From NCBI RefSeq assembly GCF_051967035.1, contig NZ_JBQCKK010000004.1, positions 186,001 through 250,000 of the forward strand: a DNA stretch of 64,000 nt, written 5' to 3'. Shown here piece after piece: positions 8,537 to 16,845 of the stretch. The notes below the pieces were generated by a model, which did not search any database, had not been told where the DNA came from, and saw only the letters and a program-made list of their open reading frames with translations. Each line of letters begins with the position of its first letter. Position 1 is the first letter of the stretch. The position numbers and the translations under genes were made by a program. This stretch comes from Brevibacillus sp051967035 (GTDB lineage: Bacteria; Bacillota; Bacilli; Brevibacillales; Brevibacillaceae).

Positions 8537-9970
8537 ATGGACGACAAGACGCCAAGGACGAGAAGAAAGCCGTTATACAAGCAAATTGCCGAGCAGATCG
8601 AGCAGCGCATCACAAGCGGCGAATTCGGTCCGGGCAGCAGCCTGCCCTCGGAGCGCTCGCTGGCAAAAGAGCTGGGCGTCAACCGTTCGACGATCGTCGC
8701 CGCCTACGATGAGTTGCAGGCAGCCGGGATCGTGGAGCGCAGGCAGGGAAGCGGAACGCTCGTCAGCCAGGACATTTGGGGCTTGGCGCGCACGCGGGTA
8801 CCGAATTGGCGGCATCTGACCGAGACCGGATCGTTTCGTCCCAATCTGCCGCTGATTCGCAAAATCCGCAGGGAAACGCAGGATAGCGAGCTGATCGATT
8901 TGGCGAGCGGGGAGCTGTCGCCTGATCTCGTCCCCCGCCACGCGCTGCGGCAACTGATCGGTCCGGACGACTTTCCCGCGCACCTGGGCTACGAGCATCC
9001 GCAAGGCAACGGGTCGCTGCGCGAGACGCTGGGTGTCCATATGCAGGAATGGCGCGGCATCGAAGCGCCTGCCCCTTCCATCATGATTACGTCCGGGGCG
9101 CAGCAAGCCCTGCACCTCGTCGTGCAGTGCCTGCTCAAGCCAGGCGACGCCGTCGCGATCGAGACGCCTTCTTACTGCCATTCCTTGCCGCTGTTCCATT
9201 CGGCTGGAGTGCGCACCTTTTCGCTTCCTGTCGAGCGACATGGCATTGATCCGGACCAGTTGGCCGAGCTGCATCGCAAGCATCGGCTCAAAATGGTGTT
9301 TCTCAACCCGAATTTTCAAAACCCGACAGGCGCGCTCCTGTCGCTTGCCCGTCGCAAGCAACTGCTCGCGTTTTCCGCCGAAAACGGCATTCCGATCATC
9401 GAGGACGATCCTTACAGCCTGACTGCCTTTTCCAAGGAGCCGATTCCTACGCTCAAGTCACTGGACAAGCACGGCACGGTTCTGTACATCAGCTCGCTGA
9501 CGAAAATCGTCGCGTCCGGCTTGCGCATCGGCTGGATCGTCGGCCCGCCAACCGTCATCGAGCGGCTGGCCGACGCGAAGCAGCAGTTTGACTTCGGGCA
9601 CAGCATTTTTCCGCAATGGCTGGCCGAGCGCTTTTTGGCATCCGCCGAGTTTGCCCGGCACGTCGATCGGTTGCGCACCCAACTTGCCATCCGCCATGAC
9701 CAGCTGTTTTTTTCGCTGCGGGAAACATTTGGCGAACAGGTCGACATGACAGAGGCACAGGGCGGCATTCATCTCTGGTGCCGCTTTTTGGGAAAAGGGA
9801 ACGACGAGCAGCTTCTGACAGAAGCCGTGAAGCGGGGCGTCGTCTTCGTGCCTGGCCATTTGTTCGGAGCAGCGCCGGGCCATGTGCGGTTTACGTTCGG
9901 AAGAGCCTCTCTCGAACAAATTCCTGTTGCAGTCGAACGGTTTGCGGAAGCTTTTACCGCAAGTGGATGA
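8537..9970 (+). CDS. MocR/GabR-type PLP-dependent regulator (GntR HTH plus aminotransferase domain)
   Basis: A 477-residue fusion of an N-terminal GntR winged helix (about residues 8-77; LPSERSLAKELGVNRSTIVAAYDELQAAGIVERRQGSGT) with a fold-type I aminotransferase domain. The latter shows TSGAQQALHLV, NPNFQNPTG, EDDPYS and SLTKIVASGLRIGW, where the lysine should form the PLP Schiff base. MocR proteins regulate amino-acid or vitamin B6-linked genes and many act on a divergent or adjacent target; the only close plus-strand neighbour is a small membrane protein. An ATG at 8531 is in frame, but the AGG ribosome site suits the ATG at 8537. Confidence 0.9.
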   Translation: MDDKTPRTRRKPLYKQIAEQIEQRITSGEFGPGSSLPSERSLAKELGVNRSTIVAAYDELQAAGIVERRQGSGTLVSQDIWGLARTRVPNWRHLTETGSFRPNLPLIRKIRRETQDSELIDLASGELSPDLVPRHALRQLIGPDDFPAHLGYEHPQGNGSLRETLGVHMQEWRGIEAPAPSIMITSGAQQALHLVVQCLLKPGDAVAIETPSYCHSLPLFHSAGVRTFSLPVERHGIDPDQLAELHRKHRLKMVFLNPNFQNPTGALLSLARRKQLLAFSAENGIPIIEDDPYSLTAFSKEPIPTLKSLDKHGTVLYISSLTKIVASGLRIGWIVGPPTVIERLADAKQQFDFGHSIFPQWLAERFLASAEFARHVDRLRTQLAIRHDQLFFSLRETFGEQVDMTEAQGGIHLWCRFLGKGNDEQLLTEAVKRGVVFVPGHLFGAAPGHVRFTFGRASLEQIPVAVERFAEAFTASG

Positions 9971-10106
9971 GCAAAAAAACCGCAAAGTGGATGGCTACTT
10001 TTTGCAGCGATCGGTATATGATCGTAGCAGAAAGCCTACAACCATCTGCATCCTGTGTGGACCGCGCAGGATGACTGTGTGAGACAGAAAGGACGATTGG
10101 GTCGTC

Positions 10107-10304
10107 ATGACTATTTTTCCCTTTGTTGTTGCCGTCATCATCCTTGTCCTCTGTGCGTTGGTCGGGACGGTTCTCATCGGGCGGAAGCCTGTAGAAGCCA
10201 AGCCGCGCAGCTTCAGGCAGCGTTCGCGCAATTTGCTGCTCCTATACGGGGGGATTACGTCGATGCTCGTCATCGCCCTGGCCGTCTTTCTCTACAACCT
10301 CTAA
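10107..10304 (+). CDS. Small membrane protein, two predicted transmembrane helices
   Basis: A 65-residue protein made almost entirely of two hydrophobic segments (PFVVAVIILVLCALVGTVLI and LLLYGGITSMLVIALAVFLY) joined by a basic loop GRKPVEAKPRSFRQRSRN. The basic loop suggests a hairpin with the loop in the cytoplasm. An AAGGA lies about 12 bases before the ATG, a rather long spacing. No function is recognised. It follows the MocR-type regulator on the same strand by 137 bases and could be its target, but that is only positional. Confidence 0.6.
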   Translation: MTIFPFVVAVIILVLCALVGTVLIGRKPVEAKPRSFRQRSRNLLLLYGGITSMLVIALAVFLYNL

Positions 10305-10344
10305 GACTGTTCTCGCCAGCCACGGACGTTGTTCCGCTAACAAG

Positions 10345-10384
10345 AAGACGCCGTCTGCCCTTTTCGGGTATGACGGCGTCTGGA
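10345..10384 (-). terminator. Hairpin downstream of the cold shock gene
   Basis: AGACGCCGTC pairs with GACGGCGTCT around a CCC..GGG inner stem. The minus-strand tail TCTTGTT is only moderately T-rich. It would end the cspA-like transcript and could also stop the plus-strand small membrane gene. Confidence 0.55.
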
Positions 10385-10422
10385 AGGATAAAGATGACGG
10401 GTCAGTCATCTGCTGTTTTTGC

Positions 10423-10629
10423 CTAGACAATTTTGCGCGCCACATTGGCGGCTTGCAATCCTCGCTGTCCATTCACAATCTCAAACACAACCTGCTCGCC
10501 TTCCTCCAAATTCCGGTAGCCTGTGCCTGTGATCGCCGAATAATGCACGAACACGTCAGGGCCTCCATCCCGCTCGATGAATCCATACCCTTTTTCCTTG
10601 CTGAACCATTTTACTTTCCCTTGAATCAT
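10423..10629 (-). CDS. Cold shock protein (CspA/CspB family)
   Basis: A 68-residue single CSD-fold protein binding single-stranded RNA and DNA. Both nucleic-acid motifs are present, KGYGFIER (RNP1) and VFVHYSAI (RNP2), and the N-terminal GKVKWFSKEKGYGF is characteristic. It is slightly more diverged than the main Csp paralogues (ITGTGYRNLEEGEQ, and LQAANV at the end), so it is probably one of several copies. GGGAGG lies eight bases before the ATG at 10629. Monocistronic. Confidence 0.93.
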   Translation of the reverse strand: MIQGKVKWFSKEKGYGFIERDGGPDVFVHYSAITGTGYRNLEEGEQVVFEIVNGQRGLQAANVARKIV

Positions 10630-10758
10630 TGCGTTTCCTCCCTGTCATCAGTGCAGCTCTTACGCTTACTTCATCCTATGCGGGTGCGCCGGAAGTGGAT
10701 ATACGGTAAAATAAATAAAGTACGATCCAAGCGTATCAGGAAGGAGTGGAACACGGAG

Positions 10759-11217
10759 ATGAAAAAAGCATGGATTCTCGGATGCGCGCTGCTCTTGACA
10801 GCCTGCTCGGAAATTTCCGAAGGCGTCCAGACAGCGCAGCAGGCAGTGGAAACGGGCAAACAGGCGATCGAGGCAGGAAAACAGGCAGTAGAGGCGGGCA
10901 AGCAGCTGGCGGAATCGGAAATCGCCCAGCAACTGAAGACCTATCTCCAGCAAAAATACGAGTCCTCAGAGCCTCTGCGCAAGGCCATGTTCAGCGGGGA
11001 CGGCCAACTGCTCGTCAACCAGCTGCAAGAGACCGAGCTGGCCAACTTCAGCTTTTACAAGTCTGATCTGTTCGGAGTGGAATACACAGGCAAGCTCGCT
11101 GGCGACGGTTCTTTTCAGGTGCTCAAACACGATTTGAACAACCCGGGCGCAGAGCCAACCGTCGTAAAGGAATTCAAGGTAACCCTGGATAACAATGGAC
11201 AGATTCAAGTACAGTAA
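10759..11217 (+). CDS. Predicted lipoprotein with heptad repeat
   Basis: A 152-residue protein with a signal peptide and lipobox (LLLTAC, Cys17), so probably anchored outside the cytoplasmic membrane. Residues about 29-49 are three near-perfect seven-residue repeats of the form A-[VI]-E-x-G-K-Q, expected to form a short coiled coil or amphipathic helix. The rest (LRKAMFSGDGQLLVNQLQETEL, then LKHDLNNPGAEPTVVKEF) has no recognised domain. The ATG at 10759 has AAGGAG 12 bases upstream and GGAG directly adjacent. The gene stands alone and ends in a hairpin terminator. Confidence 0.75.
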   Translation: MKKAWILGCALLLTACSEISEGVQTAQQAVETGKQAIEAGKQAVEAGKQLAESEIAQQLKTYLQQKYESSEPLRKAMFSGDGQLLVNQLQETELANFSFYKSDLFGVEYTGKLAGDGSFQVLKHDLNNPGAEPTVVKEFKVTLDNNGQIQVQ

Positions 11218-11246
11218 AAAAAGGAATCGTTTGAAGATATAACCTG

Positions 11247-11275
11247 CGATGGAAAAATCGCAGGTTTATTCAGTT
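11247..11275 (+). terminator. Terminator of the lipoprotein gene
   Basis: ACCTGCGAT, a six-base loop and ATCGCAGGT, followed by TTATT. Confidence 0.65.
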
Positions 11276-11407
11276 CATTTAAAAACTTTTTATTGCTTCT
11301 CTCCTAAATTTTCTGTGTTTTAATATAGATTTTCATACTTGGGCATGATATTGTGTAAGACGTTACTATTTATTTATATTAAAAAATACTTACAAGAGGT
11401 GCTATCC

Positions 11408-12871
11408 ATGAATATGCTGCTCACGTCCATTATTGTGTACATGGTAGGCATGCTGCTCATCGGCTACTATGCCTACAAGCGTACCTCCAACTTGAGTGAC
11501 TACATGCTTGGCGGCAGGTCGCTCGGACCAACTGTAACCGCTCTCAGCGCTGGCGCCGCCGACATGAGCGGCTGGCTGATGATGGGATTGCCGGGTGCGA
11601 TGTATGCCACGGGTATTAGCGCATCCTGGATCGCCATCGGCCTGACGCTCGGCGCGTATGCCAACTGGCTGTATGTGGCACCGCGTCTGCGTACGTACAC
11701 GGAAGTAGCCAACAACTCCATTACGATTCCGGCTTACCTGGAAAACCGCTTTGGCGATGGCTCCCGAATCCTGCGCCTCGTCTCTGCCCTTGTCATCATG
11801 GTCTTCTTTACGTTTTACGTCTCGTCCGGCCTCGTCTCCGGCGGTGTCCTGTTTGAAAACACGTTTAACATGGACTACCAAACAGGCTTGTGGATCGTTG
11901 GCTTAGTTACTATCGCGTACACGCTGTTTGGCGGATTCCTCGCCGTAAGCTGGACCGATGCGGTGCAAGGACTGATTATGGTGATCGCACTCGTCATGGT
12001 GCCGGTCGTGACCATCCTGACCGTTGGCGGTGTGGGTGAAACATTTACGACCATTCGCTCGGTTGATCCGTCCCTGCTCGATATTTTCAAAGGAACAAGC
12101 CTACTTGGGATTATTTCCCTGTTCGCCTGGGGGCTCGGCTACTTCGGACAGCCGCACATTATCGTCCGCTTTATGGCGATTACTTCCATAAAGGAAATTA
12201 AGAAAGCGCGTACAATTGGAATGAGCTGGATGATTTTCTCCGTAGCTGGCGCCATGTTTACCGGATTGATCGGGATTGCGCTGTACGCGAAGCAAGGCTG
12301 GACGATTGCCGATCCGGAAACGATCTTTATTCAGCTCGGTACCGTGCTGTTCCACCCGCTCATCACCGGCTTTTTGCTCGCTGCGATTTTGGCTGCAATC
12401 ATGAGTACCGTTTCTTCCCAGCTGCTCGTAACCTCCAGCTCGCTGACGGAAGACATTTTCAAAACGTTTCTCAAGCGCTCGGCGTCGGATAAAGAGCTGG
12501 TCTTCATCGGCCGCCTCTCCGTCCTGATCGTCGCCGTCATCGCCTTCCTGCTGGCACTTGACAAAAACGATACAATCCTCGATCTTGTCGGATACGCCTG
12601 GGCTGGATTCGGTGCTTCGTTCGGTCCGGTAGTCCTCTTGTCCCTCTACTGGAAGCGGATGAACAAATGGGGCGCACTGGCCGGTATGATCGCCGGAGCC
12701 ATCACCGTTATCGTCTGGACACGCTTCGATGTGCTGAAGGACTTCCTGTATGAAATGGTGCCGGGCTTCGCTGCCAGCTTGCTTGCCATCCTGATCGTCA
12801 GCAAGCTGACCAGCGAACCGCCTAAAGAAGTAGCCGACCAGTTTGACCAGTACCAAAAAGCAAGCAAATAA
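11408..12871 (+). CDS. putP: Sodium/proline symporter
   Basis: A 487-residue sodium:solute symporter of the SSS family with about 13 hydrophobic helices. It begins with an extracytoplasmic-to-TM1 stretch and shows SDYMLGGRSLGPTVTALSAGAADMSGWL, the Na-site region of PutP, and GYFGQPHIIVRFMA, strongly PutP-like. It imports proline as nutrient or osmoprotectant. The ATG at 11408 has AAGAGGTG upstream; the open frame extends 23 codons further without a ribosome site. The 190-base AT-rich upstream gap carries a plausible but unclear promoter; no proline-catabolic genes are adjacent. A strong terminator follows. Confidence 0.92.
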   Translation: MNMLLTSIIVYMVGMLLIGYYAYKRTSNLSDYMLGGRSLGPTVTALSAGAADMSGWLMMGLPGAMYATGISASWIAIGLTLGAYANWLYVAPRLRTYTEVANNSITIPAYLENRFGDGSRILRLVSALVIMVFFTFYVSSGLVSGGVLFENTFNMDYQTGLWIVGLVTIAYTLFGGFLAVSWTDAVQGLIMVIALVMVPVVTILTVGGVGETFTTIRSVDPSLLDIFKGTSLLGIISLFAWGLGYFGQPHIIVRFMAITSIKEIKKARTIGMSWMIFSVAGAMFTGLIGIALYAKQGWTIADPETIFIQLGTVLFHPLITGFLLAAILAAIMSTVSSQLLVTSSSLTEDIFKTFLKRSASDKELVFIGRLSVLIVAVIAFLLALDKNDTILDLVGYAWAGFGASFGPVVLLSLYWKRMNKWGALAGMIAGAITVIVWTRFDVLKDFLYEMVPGFAASLLAILIVSKLTSEPPKEVADQFDQYQKASK

Positions 12872-12884
12872 AACTGACCCAAGC

Positions 12885-12934
12885 CAAAACCGCCCATGCT
12901 TTGCCTTTCGTGCAAATGCCTGGGCGGTTTTTTC
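12885..12934 (+). terminator. Terminator of putP
   Basis: AAAACCGCCCA pairs with TGGGCGGTTTT around a 24-base loop, ending in a T run. Confidence 0.8.
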
Positions 12935-12957
12935 GTTGCTTTCGCTTCTTCTCTGAA

Positions 12958-13014
12958 CAAAAAAGGCAGCCACGCCCGTCCCTTGCCTGACGAAAAGCGT
13001 GCGCTGCCTTTTTT
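12958..13014. terminator. Terminator of the dynamin operon (bidirectional)
   Basis: AAAAAAGGCAGC and GCTGCCTTTTTT flank a 32-base loop, with a T run on both strands; it lies just after the stop of the second dynamin gene on the minus strand. Confidence 0.7.
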
Positions 13015-13033
13015 CTCTTGCGTCCCAAAGCCG

Positions 13034-15001
13034 TTATTCCAGCTCCGCTGCCACGCGGCTTACCTTCGCTCCCAGTTCTTCCAGGTCGACGGTCATGTCC
13101 AGCGCGGCAAACAGCCCCGTGAAGTATTCGTTAATCTGCTCGACGACCCGGTTCCGTTCTGTCGCGACCAGCTCGTTGAACAGCGCGCTGAACTGCTCGC
13201 CCAGTTGTTCGCTTCCGGTCGCGACGTAAGCGGCTACCGGCTCCTGCATGCGTTTTTCCAGCTCTTCGCGCAGCTTCAGTTTGCCGTCCTGCTCAAAAAA
13301 GTCTTTCGTATTTTTAAACAGTCCAAGCGCGGGCTGGAATGCCTCGACAGACACCGGCAATTCCTCGGCAAAAGGAAGCGTCTCTACCTGGCGCGGCTGG
13401 TACGGTGCCAGCGTCAAGCCTGCTGCGTAGGCGTGCACGTCTTTTTGCCACGCCGCAACGAGCGCGGCTCCCTGCTTGCTTAGAAACTTTTCCAGGCGCA
13501 GTGTGGTCGCCCGCAGCTCCTGTGCCAGATCGTAGCTGATCGAGCGCAAAAGATCGGTCAGGCAGCTTTGGAGCGCCTGCTTCATGCTGCGCCCGTCCTC
13601 CTTGAGAACCGCCGGGTTAAAGGCGAGGTTGAACAGCTCGTTAAAGCGGAAAAACAGCCGCTGCTTGACGTAGTAGAGCAGCTCCTCGCGCTCTTTTGCC
13701 AGATCGCGCTCGTACGAGGCGGTAGACAGAGCCGCTACCGCAGCCAGCGCATCGGACTGGGCTTTGCTCGCCGCTTCCTTGCGGGCGAGGCGCTCGTCTT
13801 CGCCGGACTGGGCCATCCGCATGAACTCGGTCAACGTGTCGTAAGCACGGCGGATTTCGCCCATCGCCGCGTTCACGGCAATCTGCGTCAGCTCGTCAAT
13901 CGTAAACCGGAGAAACGCTGTTTCGAAAGCAGCCATGCCCGACAGCCTGAACGCTTCCTCTGCCGGCATGAGCGGCGCGTCTTCTGGCGTTTGCGTGCGC
14001 TGGCGGTATACTTTTTCTGCCGATGCAGCCAGCTTGCCTTTTTCATACATGCGTGCCAAAAGCGCGGTCTGGCTGGATACCGGATAAATGCGCGGCAGCC
14101 GAATGCCGCAAGCGAGCAGGTTTTTCTCTACGTGCGCCATGACGCCCTGCAGCTCCTCCTCCGAAGCAGCGAGGTCGGCCGCATTGACGATGAAAAACAT
14201 TTTGTCCATCTCGAACGTGTCTTTGACCCGGCCCATTTGCAGCAAAAACTCGCGGTCCGCCTGGGAAAACGCGTGGTTGTAGTACGTGACGAACAGGACA
14301 GCGTCCGCGTTTTTCATGTATTCAAACGCCACACCCGTATGGCGGGCGTTGATGGAATCCGCCCCTGGCGTGTCGACCAGCACGATGCCCTGATCGGTGA
14401 GCGGGCACGAGTAGAACAGCTCGATGTATTCGGCAAAGCACGCTTTCTCTTCCTTGGCGACAAAGCTTTTGAACGCTTGCATGTCCACGATCAGCTCTCC
14501 GCCGAGATGAGCGTCCATCTCGGGAAGTCCTTTGGTGACGGCTTTCAAAAAGGTGTAGTGCGGTTTCGCGGTCGGCGGAATTTGCGCCACGTCAATGTTG
14601 TTCAACTCGGCCAGCGCGCCTTCCAGACTTGCGGCATGCAGCCCGAAGACAGCGAGCGAGCGCAGAACGTCCTGCTCCACCGCGTCTCTTTCTTTCAGCA
14701 CGACGCGCACCGTGCCGTGCGGACGCTCCGCGCTTGGCGGCATGATTTTGTTGATCGCCGCCGTCGTCGGGTTCGGCGATACAGGCAGGACGAGATCGCC
14801 CATCAACGCATTGGCAAAAGAAGATTTTCCGGCACTGAACGCGCCGAACAAGGCGACCGTGAAGCGGTTGGCGGTCAGGCGCTCTGCCCGCTCCCGCATC
14901 GCCTGCGCCTGTTGTTGCATCCCTGGTACGGTAACAATTTCGTGGCTTGCGCGGCGGAGTCGCTCTGCCGCCGCCACAAGCTTGTCTCGTAGCTGATTCA
15001 T
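13034..15001 (-). CDS. Dynamin-like GTPase, counterpart of the C-terminal half of DynA
   Basis: A 655-residue bacterial dynamin-like protein. The GTPase domain carries GAFSAGKSS (P-loop, residues 53-61), a switch threonine in NPTTAAIN, DTPGADS (G3) and NAADLA (G4). The remainder is long, alanine/glutamate-rich helical sequence expected to form the stalk. In B. subtilis, DynA (YpbR) is one about 1190-residue protein with two such GTPase units; here the second unit is a separate gene whose ATG overlaps the stop of the first unit by four bases. DynA works in membrane fusion and protection against membrane stress and phage. Assignment as the C-terminal half is by order and family knowledge. Confidence 0.85.
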   Translation of the reverse strand: MNQLRDKLVAAAERLRRASHEIVTVPGMQQQAQAMRERAERLTANRFTVALFGAFSAGKSSFANALMGDLVLPVSPNPTTAAINKIMPPSAERPHGTVRVVLKERDAVEQDVLRSLAVFGLHAASLEGALAELNNIDVAQIPPTAKPHYTFLKAVTKGLPEMDAHLGGELIVDMQAFKSFVAKEEKACFAEYIELFYSCPLTDQGIVLVDTPGADSINARHTGVAFEYMKNADAVLFVTYYNHAFSQADREFLLQMGRVKDTFEMDKMFFIVNAADLAASEEELQGVMAHVEKNLLACGIRLPRIYPVSSQTALLARMYEKGKLAASAEKVYRQRTQTPEDAPLMPAEEAFRLSGMAAFETAFLRFTIDELTQIAVNAAMGEIRRAYDTLTEFMRMAQSGEDERLARKEAASKAQSDALAAVAALSTASYERDLAKEREELLYYVKQRLFFRFNELFNLAFNPAVLKEDGRSMKQALQSCLTDLLRSISYDLAQELRATTLRLEKFLSKQGAALVAAWQKDVHAYAAGLTLAPYQPRQVETLPFAEELPVSVEAFQPALGLFKNTKDFFEQDGKLKLREELEKRMQEPVAAYVATGSEQLGEQFSALFNELVATERNRVVEQINEYFTGLFAALDMTVDLEELGAKVSRVAAELE

Positions 15002-16647
15002 GATTCCGATTCTCCTTCACGCATGATTGCCTGCAATCGTTCTCTCGTGTTTTCTTCGCTCGCGGTGAGGCTTGCAAGCTGCTCATGCAGCGAGGCCATC
15101 TCGCGCAGGACGCCAAGGCGCTCGAGCTGTGCCGCGCTCTCCTTTTCGCTCTGGCTCTCCAGGCGTCCGACGACTTCCTCGATAAACAGAAGACCCGCGC
15201 GTCTGTACTCCAGCTTGATCGCGTTCGCCACGTCTGTACAGTAATTCATCACATACTCGCGGGAAGCCGCCCCGTCCTTGATGTGCTTGGCCAGGAACTC
15301 GCCCGTAATCGCGATCTCGGTCGCATGGACGCGCGCATGGTACTCCTCGTCGCGGATGTCATGCGCTTGCAGTTGCTTGCTCATCAGTTCCTTGAAATGG
15401 AAGTCGAGATTGCCCGCCACTTTTTCGCGGAACTCGGCCAACAGCGCTTCCTCGCGGCGCTGGCGCTCTTCCTCGGTCTTTTTCCCGGCGAACAAAAAGC
15501 CCACCTTGAAGCCAGGCTTGCGGCTCTCCAGATAGCTCGCTGCCGCTTCGTTCGTGCTGTAGTAGGTCAGCCGGGCGTTGTCGAGCAAGGAGCCCAACTC
15601 TTTTTCCATCTGGGCGCGCGCTTCCGCTGTGCGGTTTTTCAGCGCCTCCATGCGCGCCTCTGCCTGGGCAAGCGCGGTGGACACCGCTTGCGCATCCCCG
15701 CTGTCTACATCGGCCAGCTCCAGGCTGTCCAGTTTGCTTGCCAGCTCCTGACGCTTGGAGGCATGGCCGGCCTTTACCGACTGGACGTGCTCCTCGATCA
15801 GATGCTCCGCTGCGTGACGAACGCTCTTGCCGACCAGCTCCTCTCGCCCTGCGATCAGCGCCAGCAGCTTTTGGCGAAACTCGGCATACTGGTTCTCGGG
15901 GTGGTCAGGCTCCGCGAGCGACGTGTAAAAAATGCCGTCCGGATGAATGTTCCAGGTCGCAAACGCCTCTTCCACACTCTCCTTGTAGCTTTCAAAATCA
16001 AGCTCAAAGTCAATGTGCTTGTCAATCATGTTCACAACCAGATAGACCGGCTTGCCGCGATCCTTCAAGGTTTTCGTAAAGTTGAAGTTCTCTTCCGCCT
16101 GGACGTGGTTGTAATCCATCATGTAAATGACGACGTCCGCCAGGTGCAGCGCGGATTCCGTGGCGATTTTGTGCGCGGCGTCCGTCGAGTCGATCCCCGG
16201 CGTGTCGAGCAGGCTGGAACGCTCGTCGAGCAGCGTTCCCGGATAGGTGACCTCCACCCACTCCACGCTGTCTCCATCCACGGCGAACTGCTTGAGCTTC
16301 TCCATCTCCGTATCCGGATCAAACGTCACCACGTCGCCCTGCATCGTATAGACGCGAGCGGCTTTTTCGCCCCCGCGAATCTTCACGACATTGGCGCTGG
16401 TCGGAATCGGATTGGAGGGCAAAAGGCCAACTCCCAGAAGCGTATTGATCATCGTGGACTTCCCTGCGGAAAAGTGTCCACAGAAGGCGATATTCAGCTC
16501 GGCTTTCCGCGTTTTTTCAGCCAGCTGCCTCAGTTTGGCAGGCGTCGCTGCGTCTCCCTGCTCCTCCATGGCTTGCGCCAGCTTCTCCCACGTGTGCGCG
16601 AGTCTCGAAAAGTCTGTTTCCCGAACCAAAACTTGGCTGTCAAGCAC
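14998..16647 (-). CDS. Dynamin-like GTPase, counterpart of the N-terminal half of DynA
   Basis: A 549-residue dynamin-like protein whose GTPase domain shows GHFSAGKST (P-loop, residues 57-65), NPIPTSANVV (switch I), DTPGIDSTDAAH (G3) and NMIDKH (G4). The stretches PTSANVVKIRGGEK, DTPGIDSTDAAH and TSLAEPDHPENQ closely resemble the N-terminal unit of B. subtilis DynA. The rest is coiled-coil-rich. The start is GTG at 16647 with GGAGGAAGGGTG upstream. Together with the overlapping next gene the total is about 1204 residues, the size of full DynA. Confidence 0.87.
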   Translation of the reverse strand: MLDSQVLVRETDFSRLAHTWEKLAQAMEEQGDAATPAKLRQLAEKTRKAELNIAFCGHFSAGKSTMINTLLGVGLLPSNPIPTSANVVKIRGGEKAARVYTMQGDVVTFDPDTEMEKLKQFAVDGDSVEWVEVTYPGTLLDERSSLLDTPGIDSTDAAHKIATESALHLADVVIYMMDYNHVQAEENFNFTKTLKDRGKPVYLVVNMIDKHIDFELDFESYKESVEEAFATWNIHPDGIFYTSLAEPDHPENQYAEFRQKLLALIAGREELVGKSVRHAAEHLIEEHVQSVKAGHASKRQELASKLDSLELADVDSGDAQAVSTALAQAEARMEALKNRTAEARAQMEKELGSLLDNARLTYYSTNEAAASYLESRKPGFKVGFLFAGKKTEEERQRREEALLAEFREKVAGNLDFHFKELMSKQLQAHDIRDEEYHARVHATEIAITGEFLAKHIKDGAASREYVMNYCTDVANAIKLEYRRAGLLFIEEVVGRLESQSEKESAAQLERLGVLREMASLHEQLASLTASEENTRERLQAIMREGESES

Positions 16648-16845
16648 TACGATTTCACCCTTCCTCCGTCTTTCCTACTCTCTCTACTACTCTCTATTCT
16701 ACCATGCCGAATGTATCATACCTCATAGGGTTGTTCAATTCTTTGTGCGAAAGTTTGTCGTGGAACTTTCCTTTCGCATAAATTCCTTGGTTCTGGAAAA
16801 AATCACTGTAACATGCGAATTGCACTTTGATCGGGAGGGACTTCC

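Noticed and set aside
16700..16845. A sigma-G promoter for the ger operon
   Set aside because: Expected for this gene class, but I could not place a convincing -35/-10 pair; GCATAAA near 16776 is not matched by a partner at the right distance.
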